Shown: positions 56,035 to 64,000 of the stretch, piece by piece | How positions within the stretch are numbered: the stretch's first letter is position 1 | Layout: each line of letters begins with the position of its first letter | Assembly: GCF_900176465.1 (NCBI RefSeq) | Contig: NZ_FWXR01000005.1 | Location: 181,781-245,780, forward strand | DNA from: Fulvimarina manganoxydans | GTDB taxonomy: Bacteria > Pseudomonadota > Alphaproteobacteria > Rhizobiales > Rhizobiaceae | Reading direction: 5' to 3' | Length of the DNA: 64,000 nucleotides | Position numbers and translations under genes: made by a program | Notes under the pieces: model-generated | The model's input: only the letters and a program-made list of their open reading frames with translations | The model's database searches: none | Told to the model about the DNA's origin: nothing

Positions 56035-56670
56035 TCAGGCCGGCCGGCGCGCGGCGAGCGATAGAAGGCCGGCCGAGACGAGGCAGGCCGCGCCGGTCCG
56101 CTCCAGGCGCTTGAGGACCTTGGGCGCCGAGAAGACCGAACGGAGCTTGGCGGCGGACAGGGCATAGAGCGCGGCATTCGCCATGCCGAGCACCACGAAA
56201 AGGATGACGAAGACCGCCGCCTGCCCGACATAGGAGCGGTCCGGCGCGATGAACTGGGGAACGAAGGCGACGAAGAAGACGATGCCCTTCGGATTGAGAA
56301 GGGTGACCAGGAAGGCCTCGCGGAAGATCGTCAGTGGGCGTCCTTCCGGCGCTTCGAGCGCCGCGGCGCTAAGGCCGCGTTCGGGCGCGCGCCAGAGTTT
56401 GATGCCGAGATAGACCAGATAGGCCGCGCCCAGCCATTTGAGGACGGTAAAGGCCGTCGCGGAGGCGGCAAGCAGTGCGCCGACACCGGCGAGCGAGAGA
56501 CTGGCGGCGGCGAAATCGCCGAGCCCGACACCGAGAACGCTCGAAAGGGCGATGCGCTTTCCGTGGGCGAGCGCCTGACCGATGACCATGATGATGGTCG
56601 GGCCGGGAATGATCAGCAGGATGAGCGAGGCCAGGGAGAAGGCGGCGAGAGTCGGCATCGTCACAGGCAT
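56035..56670 (-). CDS. LysE/RhtB-family exporter
   Basis: A 211-aa inner-membrane protein with six helices and the family motif PGPTIIMVIGQALAHGKRIAL near the N-terminus, plus LLNPKGIVFFVAFVPQF. These proteins export amino acids such as lysine, homoserine or threonine. The start is ATG 56670 (or ATG 56658). It is followed on the same strand, upstream, by lutBC but separated by about 30 bases from lutC's end, so it may be co-transcribed. Substrate unknown. Confidence 0.9.
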   Translation of the reverse strand: MPVTMPTLAAFSLASLILLIIPGPTIIMVIGQALAHGKRIALSSVLGVGLGDFAAASLSLAGVGALLAASATAFTVLKWLGAAYLVYLGIKLWRAPERGLSAAALEAPEGRPLTIFREAFLVTLLNPKGIVFFVAFVPQFIAPDRSYVGQAAVFVILFVVLGMANAALYALSAAKLRSVFSAPKVLKRLERTGAACLVSAGLLSLAARRPA

Positions 56671-56703
56671 GGTCGGCCTCTCGTCGTTTCGATCGTCATG
56701 CCA

Positions 56704-57396
56704 TCACTGCATGGGCGCTGCCGTCCTGTCCAGAACGACGATATGCAGCGCCTTCGGCCCATGGGCGCCCAGAAGCAGCGTCTGTTCGATATCGGCCGAG
56801 CGGGAGGGGCCGGTGATCGTGTTGACGGTCCGCGGCAGGGTTCCGCCATGGCGCTCGCGCAGACGCTCGAACACCGCCTCCATCGCCCCCTCGATCGTAT
56901 CCGCCTGTATGACGACGATATGGTTCTCGGGCAGGAAGTTGAGGCTCGTCGGATTGTCCGGCCCCGAGGTCAGGACGAGCGTCCCCGTCTCGGCGATGCC
57001 GGCCTCGGCATGGGACAGCGAATTGAGGTCGTCGCCCTCGCTCGCCCCTTGGGTCACCTCGATGGCGGTCGCCGAAAAATCGGCCTCGGACAAGCGCCTG
57101 TCGGCCCCCATCTTCAGCGTCGCCGGCAGATTGCGTTCGCGCAGATAGCGCGCGACCTCGCCCGGCAGTTCCGCCATCGATCCGATCTGCGCGACGGTGG
57201 CATTGGCGGCCTCGGCCATGACGACGAACAGCGCGACGCGCTCGGCGGAAGGCAATTGGCCCCGCGCCGGAACGACGCCGAGCGGGCGACCCTGCAAGCG
57301 CGCTTCCACTGCACGCTGACGCTCTTCGTCATTCGGCCTTGCGCCATTGGCCCGGCGGATGCGCGACAGCACCGCGTCCTTCGTCGAACCGCTCAT
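56704..57396 (-). CDS. lutC: Lactate utilisation protein LutC
   Basis: A 230-aa member of the LutC/YkgG (LUD) family, part of the non-flavin L-lactate dehydrogenase LutABC. Visible family pieces are the ATAIEVTQGASEGDDL-like middle, ETGTLVLTSGPDNPTSLNFLPENH, and GAHGPKALH near the end. ATG 57396 overlaps the lutB stop by four bases. No lutA is found in the window. Confidence 0.88.
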   Translation of the reverse strand: MSGSTKDAVLSRIRRANGARPNDEERQRAVEARLQGRPLGVVPARGQLPSAERVALFVVMAEAANATVAQIGSMAELPGEVARYLRERNLPATLKMGADRRLSEADFSATAIEVTQGASEGDDLNSLSHAEAGIAETGTLVLTSGPDNPTSLNFLPENHIVVIQADTIEGAMEAVFERLRERHGGTLPRTVNTITGPSRSADIEQTLLLGAHGPKALHIVVLDRTAAPMQ

Positions 57397-58817
57397 CGGG
57401 AGACGCCTTTCGACTGGGTATAGGCCTGCATGAAGGTGCGCCCCTCGGGTGCGGGAAGATCGCGCCATTTGGTCCAGCCGCCGGCCAGCGGCAGCGAGCG
57501 GAAGCGGCGCTTGGGGCCGGCGATGAGCTTCAGCGCCGGCATGGCGAAGGAGACGGCGAGCCGATAGAGCTTCGGCCGTTTGGCAAAATAGGCCCAGAGG
57601 CCGAGCCCGGTGCGGGCAGCTTTGGGCTGGAGATGGCTTTCGAATTCCTTCTCGCGCCAATGGCGCATCATTTTCGGCAGCGGGATGCGCATGGGGCAGA
57701 CGCTTTCGCAGCGCCCGCAGAAGGTCGAGGCATTGGGCAGGTTTCCGGCCTTGTCGACGCCGATCAGCGAGGGGGTCAGCACCGCGCCCATGGGGCCTGG
57801 ATAGACCCAGCCATAGGAGTGGCCGCCGACCGCGTGATAGACCGGGCAATGGTTCATGCAGGCGCCGCAGCGGATGCAGCGCAGCATCTCCTCGAATTCG
57901 GTGCCGAGCATGTTGGAGCGGCCATTGTCGAGGAGGATGACGTGATATTCCTCCGGCCCGTCTGGATCGGCCTCGCGCTTCGGCCCGGTGGAAAAGGTCG
58001 TATAGACGCTCGCCTCCTGGCCGGTGGCCGAGCGGGCGAGAACCCGCAGGATCTGCGAGGCGTCGTTGAGGGTCGGCACCATCTTCTCGATCGAGGCGAG
58101 AACCACATGGCACTTGCCCAAGAGCTGGGTCAGATCACCATTGCCCTCATTGGTCACGATGACCGAGGTGCCGGTCTCGGCGATCAGGAAATTGGCGCCG
58201 GTGACGCCGATATCGGCTTCGCCATAACGCTGGCGCAGAATGCCGCGCGCTTCGGCGAGAAGCGTCTCGGGCGCCGTCAGATCGCGCTCCGGGTCGAGAT
58301 CGACGTGGACACGGCGGAAATCGGCTTCCACCTGATCGCGATTGATATGGACGGCCGGCGCGATGATGTGGCTCGGATGCTCGCCGCGCAGCTGGATGAT
58401 ATATTCGCCGAGATCGGTCTCGACCGGCACCATGCCGTTCTCTTCCAGAAAGTCGTTGAGCCCGATCTCCTCGGAGATCATGGTCTTGCCCTTGGTGACA
58501 GTTTTGGCGCCGCGCTTCTTGGCAATATCGAGGAAGATGCGCCGGGCATGATCGGCGTCCTCGGCGAAATGGACCTTGCCGCCGGAGGCTTCCACCTTTG
58601 CGATATAGGCCTCGATATAAAGGTCGAGATGCTTCAGCGTGTGGGTCTTGATGGCGACCGCATTGTCGCGCAGGGCGTCGAATTCGGGCAGCTTGTCGAC
58701 GGCCTTCTGGCGCTTGCCGATGAAGCCCTTCTCCACATTGCCGAGGGCGCGCTGGAGATCGATGTCGGCGAGCGCCTTGACGGTGTTCGCCTTGAATGTC
58801 TGGGATGTGATCTGCAT
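57393..58817 (-). CDS. lutB: Iron-sulfur lactate utilisation protein LutB
   Basis: A 474-aa protein with an N-terminal LUD domain (EIGLNDFLEENGMVPVETDL) and a C-terminal ferredoxin module with two [4Fe-4S] motifs: CIRCGACMNHCPVY near residue 312 and CGRCESVCPMRIP near 365. With LutA and LutC it would oxidise L-lactate to pyruvate. ATG 58817 has GAGAG upstream. It is translationally coupled to lutC. The lutA partner is missing upstream, where a PepSY gene is found instead. Confidence 0.9.
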   Translation of the reverse strand: MQITSQTFKANTVKALADIDLQRALGNVEKGFIGKRQKAVDKLPEFDALRDNAVAIKTHTLKHLDLYIEAYIAKVEASGGKVHFAEDADHARRIFLDIAKKRGAKTVTKGKTMISEEIGLNDFLEENGMVPVETDLGEYIIQLRGEHPSHIIAPAVHINRDQVEADFRRVHVDLDPERDLTAPETLLAEARGILRQRYGEADIGVTGANFLIAETGTSVIVTNEGNGDLTQLLGKCHVVLASIEKMVPTLNDASQILRVLARSATGQEASVYTTFSTGPKREADPDGPEEYHVILLDNGRSNMLGTEFEEMLRCIRCGACMNHCPVYHAVGGHSYGWVYPGPMGAVLTPSLIGVDKAGNLPNASTFCGRCESVCPMRIPLPKMMRHWREKEFESHLQPKAARTGLGLWAYFAKRPKLYRLAVSFAMPALKLIAGPKRRFRSLPLAGGWTKWRDLPAPEGRTFMQAYTQSKGVSR

Positions 58818-58964
58818 GCGGCACTCTCGGTCAAAAAGGTCAGTCGCGCTGTGCGTTGACGGTTCTCCCTATCAGGCGCTTGCGTCAAGTCACGTCTTCG
58901 CTCGGTCTTCTCTTCGTCTTGCTTTGATCGCGCGCGGGGACGACGCCCCCGCGCGCGTTTCCGG

Positions 58965-60407
58965 TCACCCATAGAGCCGCTTGAGAGCCGGGAGTCTCGA
59001 CGCCACCAGAAGGTCGAAGGCGAGAACGGCGATCAGCGTCAGGCCCATCAGCGGAAAGACGACCGCGAGGGTGAGCGCGATGAAGGCGACGCCCTTGACC
59101 AGCGGCACATCGTTCGGGACCGACGGCGCCGCCAGCCGGAACGAGCCCTTCGGCCGCCGCAGCCACCACATGACGACGCCCGTCACGCATAAAAAGACGA
59201 TGGAGAGACAGAAGAGCGTGTTGAGAAGGACGTTCCACAAGCCCGTCAAACCCATATGGAAAGCGGTGCCGACCGCCATCGTCTTGCCCGCCAGCGAATA
59301 ATCGGCGAAGGCGACATCGGCGAGGATCCTGCCCGTGAACTGATCCACGTGAACCGTGCGGTCGGCCGTCGGCTCATGGGAATCGGCGCTCATCGAATCC
59401 TGGGCGATCGTCCAGACGCCGGTCTCGCCGCCGGGGGCGCTCACGTGAAAGCGGCCGTGATCGGCGATGCCGAGATCGTGGGCGAGCGCCGTGACGCTGT
59501 CCACATCGACCGCCGTCCCCGCCGGAACGCCCGTCATGCCAGCCTCGGAGCCCGAAGCCGGCATCGGCGTCTGTTCGAGCGTCCAGGGCACCTCCTTCGG
59601 GCCGCCATGATTCAGATGGGCATGGGTGGTCTCCGATTGCGGAACCGCGTCCCATTTCTCGGCCGGAAAGGTCGACCAGGCCTGGGTGATCTTGGCGCCC
59701 CAGATGCCGGTCCAGGTCATGCCGGTGAGGAGGAAGAGGACGAGAATGCCTGCGGTCCAGAAGCCGACGACGCGATGGAGCGACTTGTAGAGCGAACGGC
59801 CCCTGGCCGAGAGTTTCGGAACGAAGGCCTCCGATTTCGGCGCCTTACCGCGCGGCCACCAGAGATAGGCGCCGGTCGCAACGAGCACGAGGCCGAAGCC
59901 GGCGGCGATTTCCAGAAGACGGTCCCCGAGATCGCCGAGGAGCAGCGAGCCGTGGAAATCGTCGGCCCAGTCATACCAGCCGGCGCGGCGCACCCAGCTT
60001 TCGAGAACGGCGCCAGAATAAGGATCGACCGCCACCATGCGGGCCTCGCCATCGTCGTCGACGCGCACGAGCCCCGGTGAGGTCTCGGAGCGCGGCGAGA
60101 CATATTCGACGAAGCGCGCGCCGGGCAGAGCCTCAATCGCGGCCGCGACCTGCCGCGAAACGGCGACGGTCTTGGTGTGAGCCGGAACGCTCAAGCTGTA
60201 TTCGCCGTCCCGCCCGTCCAGAAAGCCGATCCAGAGGATCATCATGCCCGAAACGGCAAGCGCGACGAGGAAGGGAACGGTGAAGAGCCCGGCATAGAAA
60301 TGCCAGCGCCAGATGGCGCGATAAAGGGCTGGAACACTGGAACGCGCGACCGGCGCGGCCTCGGCATTGGTGGCGGAGGGAATGCCTGCCGAACTGATAT
60401 CAGTCAT
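58965..60407 (-). CDS. PepSY-domain integral membrane protein
   Basis: A 480-aa PepSY_TM protein with four helices: HFYAGLFTVPFLVALAVSG near the start, IAAGFGLVLVATGAYLWWP, GFWTAGILVLFLLTGMTWTG, and LCFLSIVFLCVTGVVMWW-type near the end. Periplasmic PepSY regions lie between them (residues about 75-175 and 290-370). The family often accompanies iron or cobalt TonB-dependent uptake and may be a reductase. I chose ATG 60407 because AAAGGA lies upstream. It shares orientation with the DUF2946 gene. Confidence 0.88.
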   Translation of the reverse strand: MTDISSAGIPSATNAEAAPVARSSVPALYRAIWRWHFYAGLFTVPFLVALAVSGMMILWIGFLDGRDGEYSLSVPAHTKTVAVSRQVAAAIEALPGARFVEYVSPRSETSPGLVRVDDDGEARMVAVDPYSGAVLESWVRRAGWYDWADDFHGSLLLGDLGDRLLEIAAGFGLVLVATGAYLWWPRGKAPKSEAFVPKLSARGRSLYKSLHRVVGFWTAGILVLFLLTGMTWTGIWGAKITQAWSTFPAEKWDAVPQSETTHAHLNHGGPKEVPWTLEQTPMPASGSEAGMTGVPAGTAVDVDSVTALAHDLGIADHGRFHVSAPGGETGVWTIAQDSMSADSHEPTADRTVHVDQFTGRILADVAFADYSLAGKTMAVGTAFHMGLTGLWNVLLNTLFCLSIVFLCVTGVVMWWLRRPKGSFRLAAPSVPNDVPLVKGVAFIALTLAVVFPLMGLTLIAVLAFDLLVASRLPALKRLYG

Positions 60408-60641
60408 GGGATAATATCCTTTGAGAACCCGACGAAGCGTCAGGCAGCGGCGGCCGGGCAGCGTGTGGGTCGGACACACGGCACCCGATTATCGCGATGG
60501 ATAACGATGGTGAGGAACGACCCGCCGAAAGAAGGCAGACCGATGCGCGCGGCGCGCGGGTCGCTCGCGGCAGACAGCCTGAAGGGCTGGCGGGCGAGAG
60601 CGATCGTGGCACCGGATGACGAGATCCGGCGGCAGGCAGTC

Positions 60642-61061
60642 TCAGAGGAAGAGGGAGGGCGGGCCGCGCTTCAGCGCGAGGCCTTTGGGCGGCGCTCGCG
60701 GGCCAGACGCTTCGAGCGCATAGGGCCAGAGGGTTCGAGCGGCCTCGACCCCATGGGAGATCGCCAGACCTTCGCCGCCGAGCGCGGTCGCAAGGATCGA
60801 CGGCGCAGGGCCGCAGCCGATGGCGCAGGGGCAATCGAAGCAGCCGTCATGGGTGCCGGGCGCCTCAGGGCCGCCGGCGGAAACCGACGAGCCGTCGTCA
60901 TGGCAGAGGACGAGCGTCCCCTCCGCTTTGGCCGCGTCCATCTGCGCGCAGGCAAATGTCGCCGTCACCGCCTGCATGACAAGCAGTTGCGCGACGATGA
61001 CGATCATCGCGAGGGCGGCAGAACGATCCGCAAGGAAGCGCCGGAACGGGACCATGGTCAT
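60642..61061 (-). CDS. DUF2946-like exported protein
   Basis: About 139 aa, with an N-terminal hydrophobic export segment (SAALAMIVIVAQLLVMQAVTA) and Cys-rich middle CHDDGSS ... GCFDCPCAIGCG, as in DUF2946 proteins linked to metal (copper or cobalt) uptake loci. The conserved tail RAPPKGL is present. The start is set at ATG 61061 without a strong ribosome binding site, so it may be wrong. It faces the B12-riboswitch operon across a shared promoter region and lies 230 bases upstream of the PepSY gene. Confidence 0.7.
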   Translation of the reverse strand: MTMVPFRRFLADRSAALAMIVIVAQLLVMQAVTATFACAQMDAAKAEGTLVLCHDDGSSVSAGGPEAPGTHDGCFDCPCAIGCGPAPSILATALGGEGLAISHGVEAARTLWPYALEASGPRAPPKGLALKRGPPSLFL

Positions 61062-61207
61062 GCCGATAGCATAGGACGAACGGCTTGAAACTCTCTTGAC
61101 GCGGCAAGGTGGTTTCATCCTTTCCGCAGCGACGCATCGCGGTGGCCGCCGCGCGATCGGCGCCGTCGCGGTTGTCAATCGGTCGCAGGCGGGCTACGAC
61201 AAGCCCG

Positions 61208-61400
61208 ATGGTTCCCGACGCCGACAAGGCGCCGGGATTAAAAGGGAACGCGGTAGAACGACCCAAATCGGGGTTCGAAGCCGTGGCTGCCCCCGCAACT
61301 GTGTGCGGCGAGCCGACTGTCCATGTGACGCGCCACTGGGGATACCTCCCCGGGAAGGCCGGACGGAAGGCAAGGACCCGCAAGCCAGGAGACCTGCCAT
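61208..61400 (+). promoter_or_regulatory. Cobalamin riboswitch
   Basis: It has the main landmarks of a B12 aptamer: GCCACTGGG..., GGGAAGGCC, and the 3' B12 box GCAAGCCAGGAGACCTGCC, with GGGAAC-type stem regions before. It lies ~125 bases before cbtB, so it should shut off the cobalt uptake operon when adenosylcobalamin is plentiful. The expression platform is between 61400 and 61524. Confidence 0.93.
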
Positions 61401-61523
61401 CGTGACTGCTTGAACGGGCGGGGATGTCCGGGGACGGCGACACGAGCCTTTATTCCATTCCCGTGTCGGTTCACCCGCGATCTTGCCGCCGTTTTCCAAA
61501 CGAACGATCGGAGGGATCGCACC

Positions 61524-61724
61524 ATGAATCACGCGAGCACACAGCCCACGACCCGAGGCGCCAGCGCCCAAGCGACAACCCAGGGCGCCAGCGCCCAAGC
61601 CATGGCCGGCCTGACCCTGTTTCTGGGCCTCGCCCTCGTCTTCACCGTCGGCTTCGCCCATTCCTCGACGCTGCACAATGCCGGCCACGACACGCGCCAT
61701 GCGATGGCGTTCCCCTGCCATTGA
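61524..61724 (+). CDS. cbtB: Cobalt transporter subunit CbtB
   Basis: A 66-aa single-helix membrane protein with the family's C-terminal His motif HNAGHDTRHAMAFPCH. It works with CbtA in B12-regulated cobalt uptake. ATG 61524 is just after the riboswitch platform, with GAGGGAT upstream. The N-terminal ~25 residues contain a duplicated T-x-GASAQA unit, reflecting a 27-base near-perfect tandem duplication in the DNA. Confidence 0.92.
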   Translation: MNHASTQPTTRGASAQATTQGASAQAMAGLTLFLGLALVFTVGFAHSSTLHNAGHDTRHAMAFPCH

Positions 61725-61732
61725 GCGCCGCC

Positions 61733-62464
61733 ATGTTGACCCGGATCCTGATGTCGGCGCTGATCGCCGGCCTGTTCGCCGGCTCTCTCGTCGCCGCCGT
61801 GCAGAGCTTCACCACCACGCCGCTGATCATTGAAGCGGAACATTATGAGGGCGGCGGCGAGGTCGAGACCGCATCGATCGACGCCTCGCTCATTCTGGCC
61901 CATATGGCGGGCGCGCCCGGCCATCACGCCTCCGAAGGGGCGGAGGCATGGGCGCCCGAAGACGGTCTCGAGCGGACGATCTACACTTCGATCGCGACGA
62001 TCGGCACAGGCGTCGGCTTCGCGCTCGTCCTCCTGTCGGTCATGGTGCTGTCGGGGGCCGAAATCACCGCCAAGACCGGCCTTGCCTGGGGTGCGGCCGC
62101 CTTCGTCGCGACCGGCCTTGCGCCGGCCCTCGGCCTCAGCCCGGAACTGCCCGGTTCGGCCGCGGCAGCGCTCGAAGCCCGTCAGCTCTGGTGGGCCGGC
62201 ACGGCTCTCGCCACCGCCTTGGCGCTCTGGCTGATGCTGAGGGTCTCCAGCCCCCTCGCCATCGCGATCGGCGTTGCCCTGATCGTCGCGCCGCACCTGA
62301 TCGGCGCGCCGCATCCGAGCGAATATACGAGCCAAGTGCCGGGCGAGTTGTCGGGCCACTTCGCCTCGGCCTCGCTGGTGGCCCAGGCTTTGTGCTGGGC
62401 CCTGGTCGGCTCGATCGCCGGCTTCGTTTGGCAGCGCCAGGCCAGCGGCTCGCAAGCCGCTTGA
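61733..62464 (+). CDS. cbtA: Cobalt transporter subunit CbtA
   Basis: A 243-aa polytopic membrane protein with about five helices, His-containing loops (HMAGAPGHHASEG, PHLIGAPHPSEY) as in CbtA, and a C-terminal helix. It starts at ATG 61733, eight bases after cbtB. It forms the cobalt permease with CbtB. Its stop codon overlaps the next gene's TTG start. Confidence 0.92.
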   Translation: MLTRILMSALIAGLFAGSLVAAVQSFTTTPLIIEAEHYEGGGEVETASIDASLILAHMAGAPGHHASEGAEAWAPEDGLERTIYTSIATIGTGVGFALVLLSVMVLSGAEITAKTGLAWGAAAFVATGLAPALGLSPELPGSAAAALEARQLWWAGTALATALALWLMLRVSSPLAIAIGVALIVAPHLIGAPHPSEYTSQVPGELSGHFASASLVAQALCWALVGSIAGFVWQRQASGSQAA

Positions 62465-62886
62465 TCGAAGCCACCTTTACCGAGGCCGAGACCTCGGCAC
62501 AGAACCGCCCGGTTCTCGCCGTCTGCGCCGCCTGTTCGGCGCAGACGGCACTTGCTGGCCGCGACAGCGCCGGAAAGCGCCTCATCGACCGCCTCCGCGA
62601 ACAGACGGACGCTCTCGGCATCAGCGTTCGCGCCGTGCCCTGTTTCGCCGTTTGCGACCGACCCGTAACGCTCGCTTTCATGACGGCGGGAAAGTGGAGC
62701 TATGTCATCGGCGACGTCGATCCGGAGATCGAGCTTTCCGAGATCGTCGCCGCCGTCGATGCGATCGCGGCGGCACCCTCAGGCGTCCCGGCCCTCTCGC
62801 AGCGACCGGATTTCTTCCGAAAAGGTGTGATCGCGCGGCTTCCGCCAGTCGCCATGACGGCGGATGGCAACGACGGGTCCGACTGA
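62461..62886 (+). CDS. DUF1636 metal-binding protein
   Basis: A 141-aa DUF1636 protein with two Cys pairs, CAACSAQT and CFAVCDRP, suitable for a metal or Fe-S site. The start is TTG 62461, overlapping the cbtA stop (TTGA). DUF1636 genes often sit in B12/cobalt loci next to cbtA or cobW, so a cobalt-handling role is inferred. A hairpin with six T follows its stop. Confidence 0.82.
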   Translation: MIEATFTEAETSAQNRPVLAVCAACSAQTALAGRDSAGKRLIDRLREQTDALGISVRAVPCFAVCDRPVTLAFMTAGKWSYVIGDVDPEIELSEIVAAVDAIAAAPSGVPALSQRPDFFRKGVIARLPPVAMTADGNDGSD

Positions 62887-62893
62887 AAGAGAT

Positions 62894-62931
62894 GCGGGGC
62901 GGGATGCGAGAAGCGTTCCGTCCCCTTTTTT
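62894..62931 (+). terminator. Rho-independent terminator of the cbt operon
   Basis: GGGG...GGA arm and TCC...CCCC arm, with a 2x2 internal loop, followed by six T at 62926-62931. It lies just after the DUF1636 stop. Confidence 0.65.
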
Positions 62932-63268
62932 GCGCAAGTCGTGTCTTCTGGCGCGGTCACGCACGCCGTCTGTTTGGCCAAGCCTGGGCCTCAGTCCCAC
63001 GAGACCACGGAACGCCCATACTGGCGCCTCTCGAGAGCCGCGTGCGCCCACTTCCGATCGCGTTCGGGCGTTCGCCCCTGTCGCTTCTCGTTACTTCATT
63101 ACATTTCACTTGCTGGACGTAATAAAATAACATACCAATCATCTTGCCGCGAGGGGATGCGACTGGCCGTGATCGGCGGATCGCCCTTTTGTTGGGCCAG
63201 GCCTCGAGACCGAAGCGGAGCCCGTCGAGATCAATCTCTTTCTCGGCGCGCCGGCCGCTGCCACCCAT
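62932..63268. other. Gap between cbt operon and small membrane protein
   Basis: About 340 bases. An AT-rich stretch (near 63115-63140, TAATAAAATAACATACC) may be a promoter for the downstream gene. I see no gene, repeat or strong structure. Confidence 0.4.
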
Positions 63269-63541
63269 ATGCTCCCAAGGCGCCTCGCCTATCTTGCGAC
63301 CTATGTCAGACGAGACCGGATCAGTCCCGCTTTCCCTCTGACGATCAACATCTTGGCCGCCGCGCTCGTCATTCTGATCGATGTCTGCGTCACGGCGCTC
63401 GACCGACAGACGTCCATCCTGGCCGGCTTATTGGCCGCCCTGGTGTTGCTCGGCCTGGTCGGGATGCTCTTTCTGATGGCCCTCTTCGGCAATGAACGGC
63501 TCTGGCGATGGGCCGATCGCGGACGAGACACGAACCGATAG
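63269..63541 (+). CDS. Small two-helix membrane protein, 90 aa
   Basis: A 90-aa protein with two predicted transmembrane helices (about residues 25-45 and 50-72, [20 protein letters not shown]) and a basic start and end. The start is ATG 63269 and its upstream ribosome binding site is not convincing. No family recognised; moderate chance of being real. Confidence 0.45.
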
Positions 63542-64000
63542 GGCGACGCCCGGGGGCCAAGCCTGTTCATTCATTATCGGTCGTCGGCGGGTCGCGATTG
63601 GAGCGAAATGCGATCGGAAAAGTCACGCAACTAAGGGAATACGACATTTCACTCGAACGCAGGCGGCCACCTGATTGTGGAGCCGAAAGCTTCGACGCTT
63701 CGTCACTCTCGGCCACCGTTCCTACGAGATTCACACATTGTCTCGCTGGCGGTTGAGACCCGACCTTGGACGGTTCGGCTTCTCCTCCTGGGGAGAAGTG
63801 CCGGCAGGCGATGAGGGGGCGGCCGCGGCTTCTACAGGAGAAATGCCGATCGGCGAAAACTCTAATATCGCTGAAGATATCCCCCTCATCCGCCCTTCGG
63901 GCACCTTGTAACTTCCCAAATGCCGTATTTGAAGCTGTAGTGGCAAGTGCGGTGGCGGATGGAAGACCGATGCACCTTTGGGACACCAAGCCCGTGGGAG
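63542..64000. other. Repeat-bearing right end of the window
   Basis: About 460 bases to the window edge. The middle carries an inverted repeat element (63778-63907). The remaining sequence has no ORF with a start signal. A frame on the minus strand (63567-63989) is open but runs through the repeat and has a repeat-like composition. Confidence 0.5.
63778..63907. repeat. Inverted repeat element with internal hairpin
   Basis: AAGTGCCGGCAGGCGATGAG-type arm at 63796-63819 is complementary, with a few mismatches, to CCCCCTCATCCGCCCTTCGG and following bases at 63881-63907. A local stem CTTCTCC/GGAGAAG lies in the left arm. This CCCCTCATCCG...GGCACCTT sequence is typical of intergenic repeats in rhizobia. 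Confidence 0.65.

Noticed and set aside
61255..61290. tRNA-like GGTTCGAAGCC segment
   Set aside because: It lies inside the cobalamin riboswitch and no cloverleaf can be drawn around it.
61424..61732. N-terminal extension of the CbtA frame
   Set aside because: It overlaps the riboswitch platform and cbtB in another frame. CbtA homology begins at ATG 61733 right after cbtB.
63567..63989. 140-residue minus-strand open frame at the right end
   Set aside because: It runs through an inverted repeat element, has repeat-like composition and no start signal, and shows no recognisable domain.

Overview
The window reads as GC-rich chromosome from an alphaproteobacterium of the order Hyphomicrobiales (Rhizobiales). 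The main evidence is the block cpdR-like regulator / hpt / single-pass membrane protein / ftsE / ftsX / YdcF-like / plsC-like / chaC / DUF2125. Further support comes from an smo-type polyol operon, an alphaproteobacterial ornithine decarboxylase with a long structured leader, ccoGHIS, a fused indolepyruvate ferredoxin oxidoreductase and rhizobial-style intergenic hairpin repeats. An Aurantimonadaceae-like genus is possible, but nothing seen here fixes the genus. I saw no rRNA, tRNA, prophage, insertion sequence or CRISPR array.

Region by region. 1-4106: a dehydrogenase cluster (zinc ADH, SDR, cysteine hydrolase, second zinc ADH) that enters from the left edge. 4190-12484: cell-cycle and envelope housekeeping (CpdR-like receiver, hpt, ftsEX, acyltransferase, chaC). 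12496-15124: nickel/cobalt exporter-type pair (NicO plus DUF1007) and an L,D-transpeptidase. 15225-24000: regulators (LysR, AraC, HWE kinase), ornithine decarboxylase with a speF-type leader, an acetyltransferase and a DMT exporter. 24041-28733: ccoGHIS behind a perfect FNR/FixK box. 28874-31594: an FNT-family transporter, enolase and a small conserved-looking protein. 31641-40456: polyol (mannitol/sorbitol type) uptake and catabolism on the minus strand, with a SorC-type regulator. 40603-46387: a binding protein plus P1 peptidase, three small secreted proteins, purB and a small membrane protein. 46427-50422: BLUF photoreceptor, EEP hydrolase, cardiolipin synthase, small serine hydrolase. 50982-58817: indolepyruvate ferredoxin oxidoreductase, lipase, brnA antitoxin with a decayed brnT, LysE exporter, lutB-lutC. 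58965-62886: PepSY and DUF2946 proteins facing a cobalamin-riboswitch-controlled cbtB-cbtA-DUF1636 operon. 63269-64000: a small membrane protein and a repeat-filled end.

How the parts work together. The polyol operon imports a sugar alcohol (SmoEFGK type), oxidises it with the mannitol-2-dehydrogenase-type enzyme, and has a FGGY kinase for the ketose product. CcoGHIS mature a cbb3 oxidase whose subunits are not in this window. Two separate cobalt/nickel membrane systems are present, and only cbtBA is visibly under B12 control. The non-coding DNA is unusually informative. At least three dispersed repeat families are seen, two of them with two copies each, and the copies sit side by side as mosaics in the gaps at 21321-21747 and 50423-50981. 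No single undescribed system stands out. The best leads are the repeat mosaics, the ADH-SDR-hydrolase-ADH cluster, the row of small secreted proteins and the BLUF locus.
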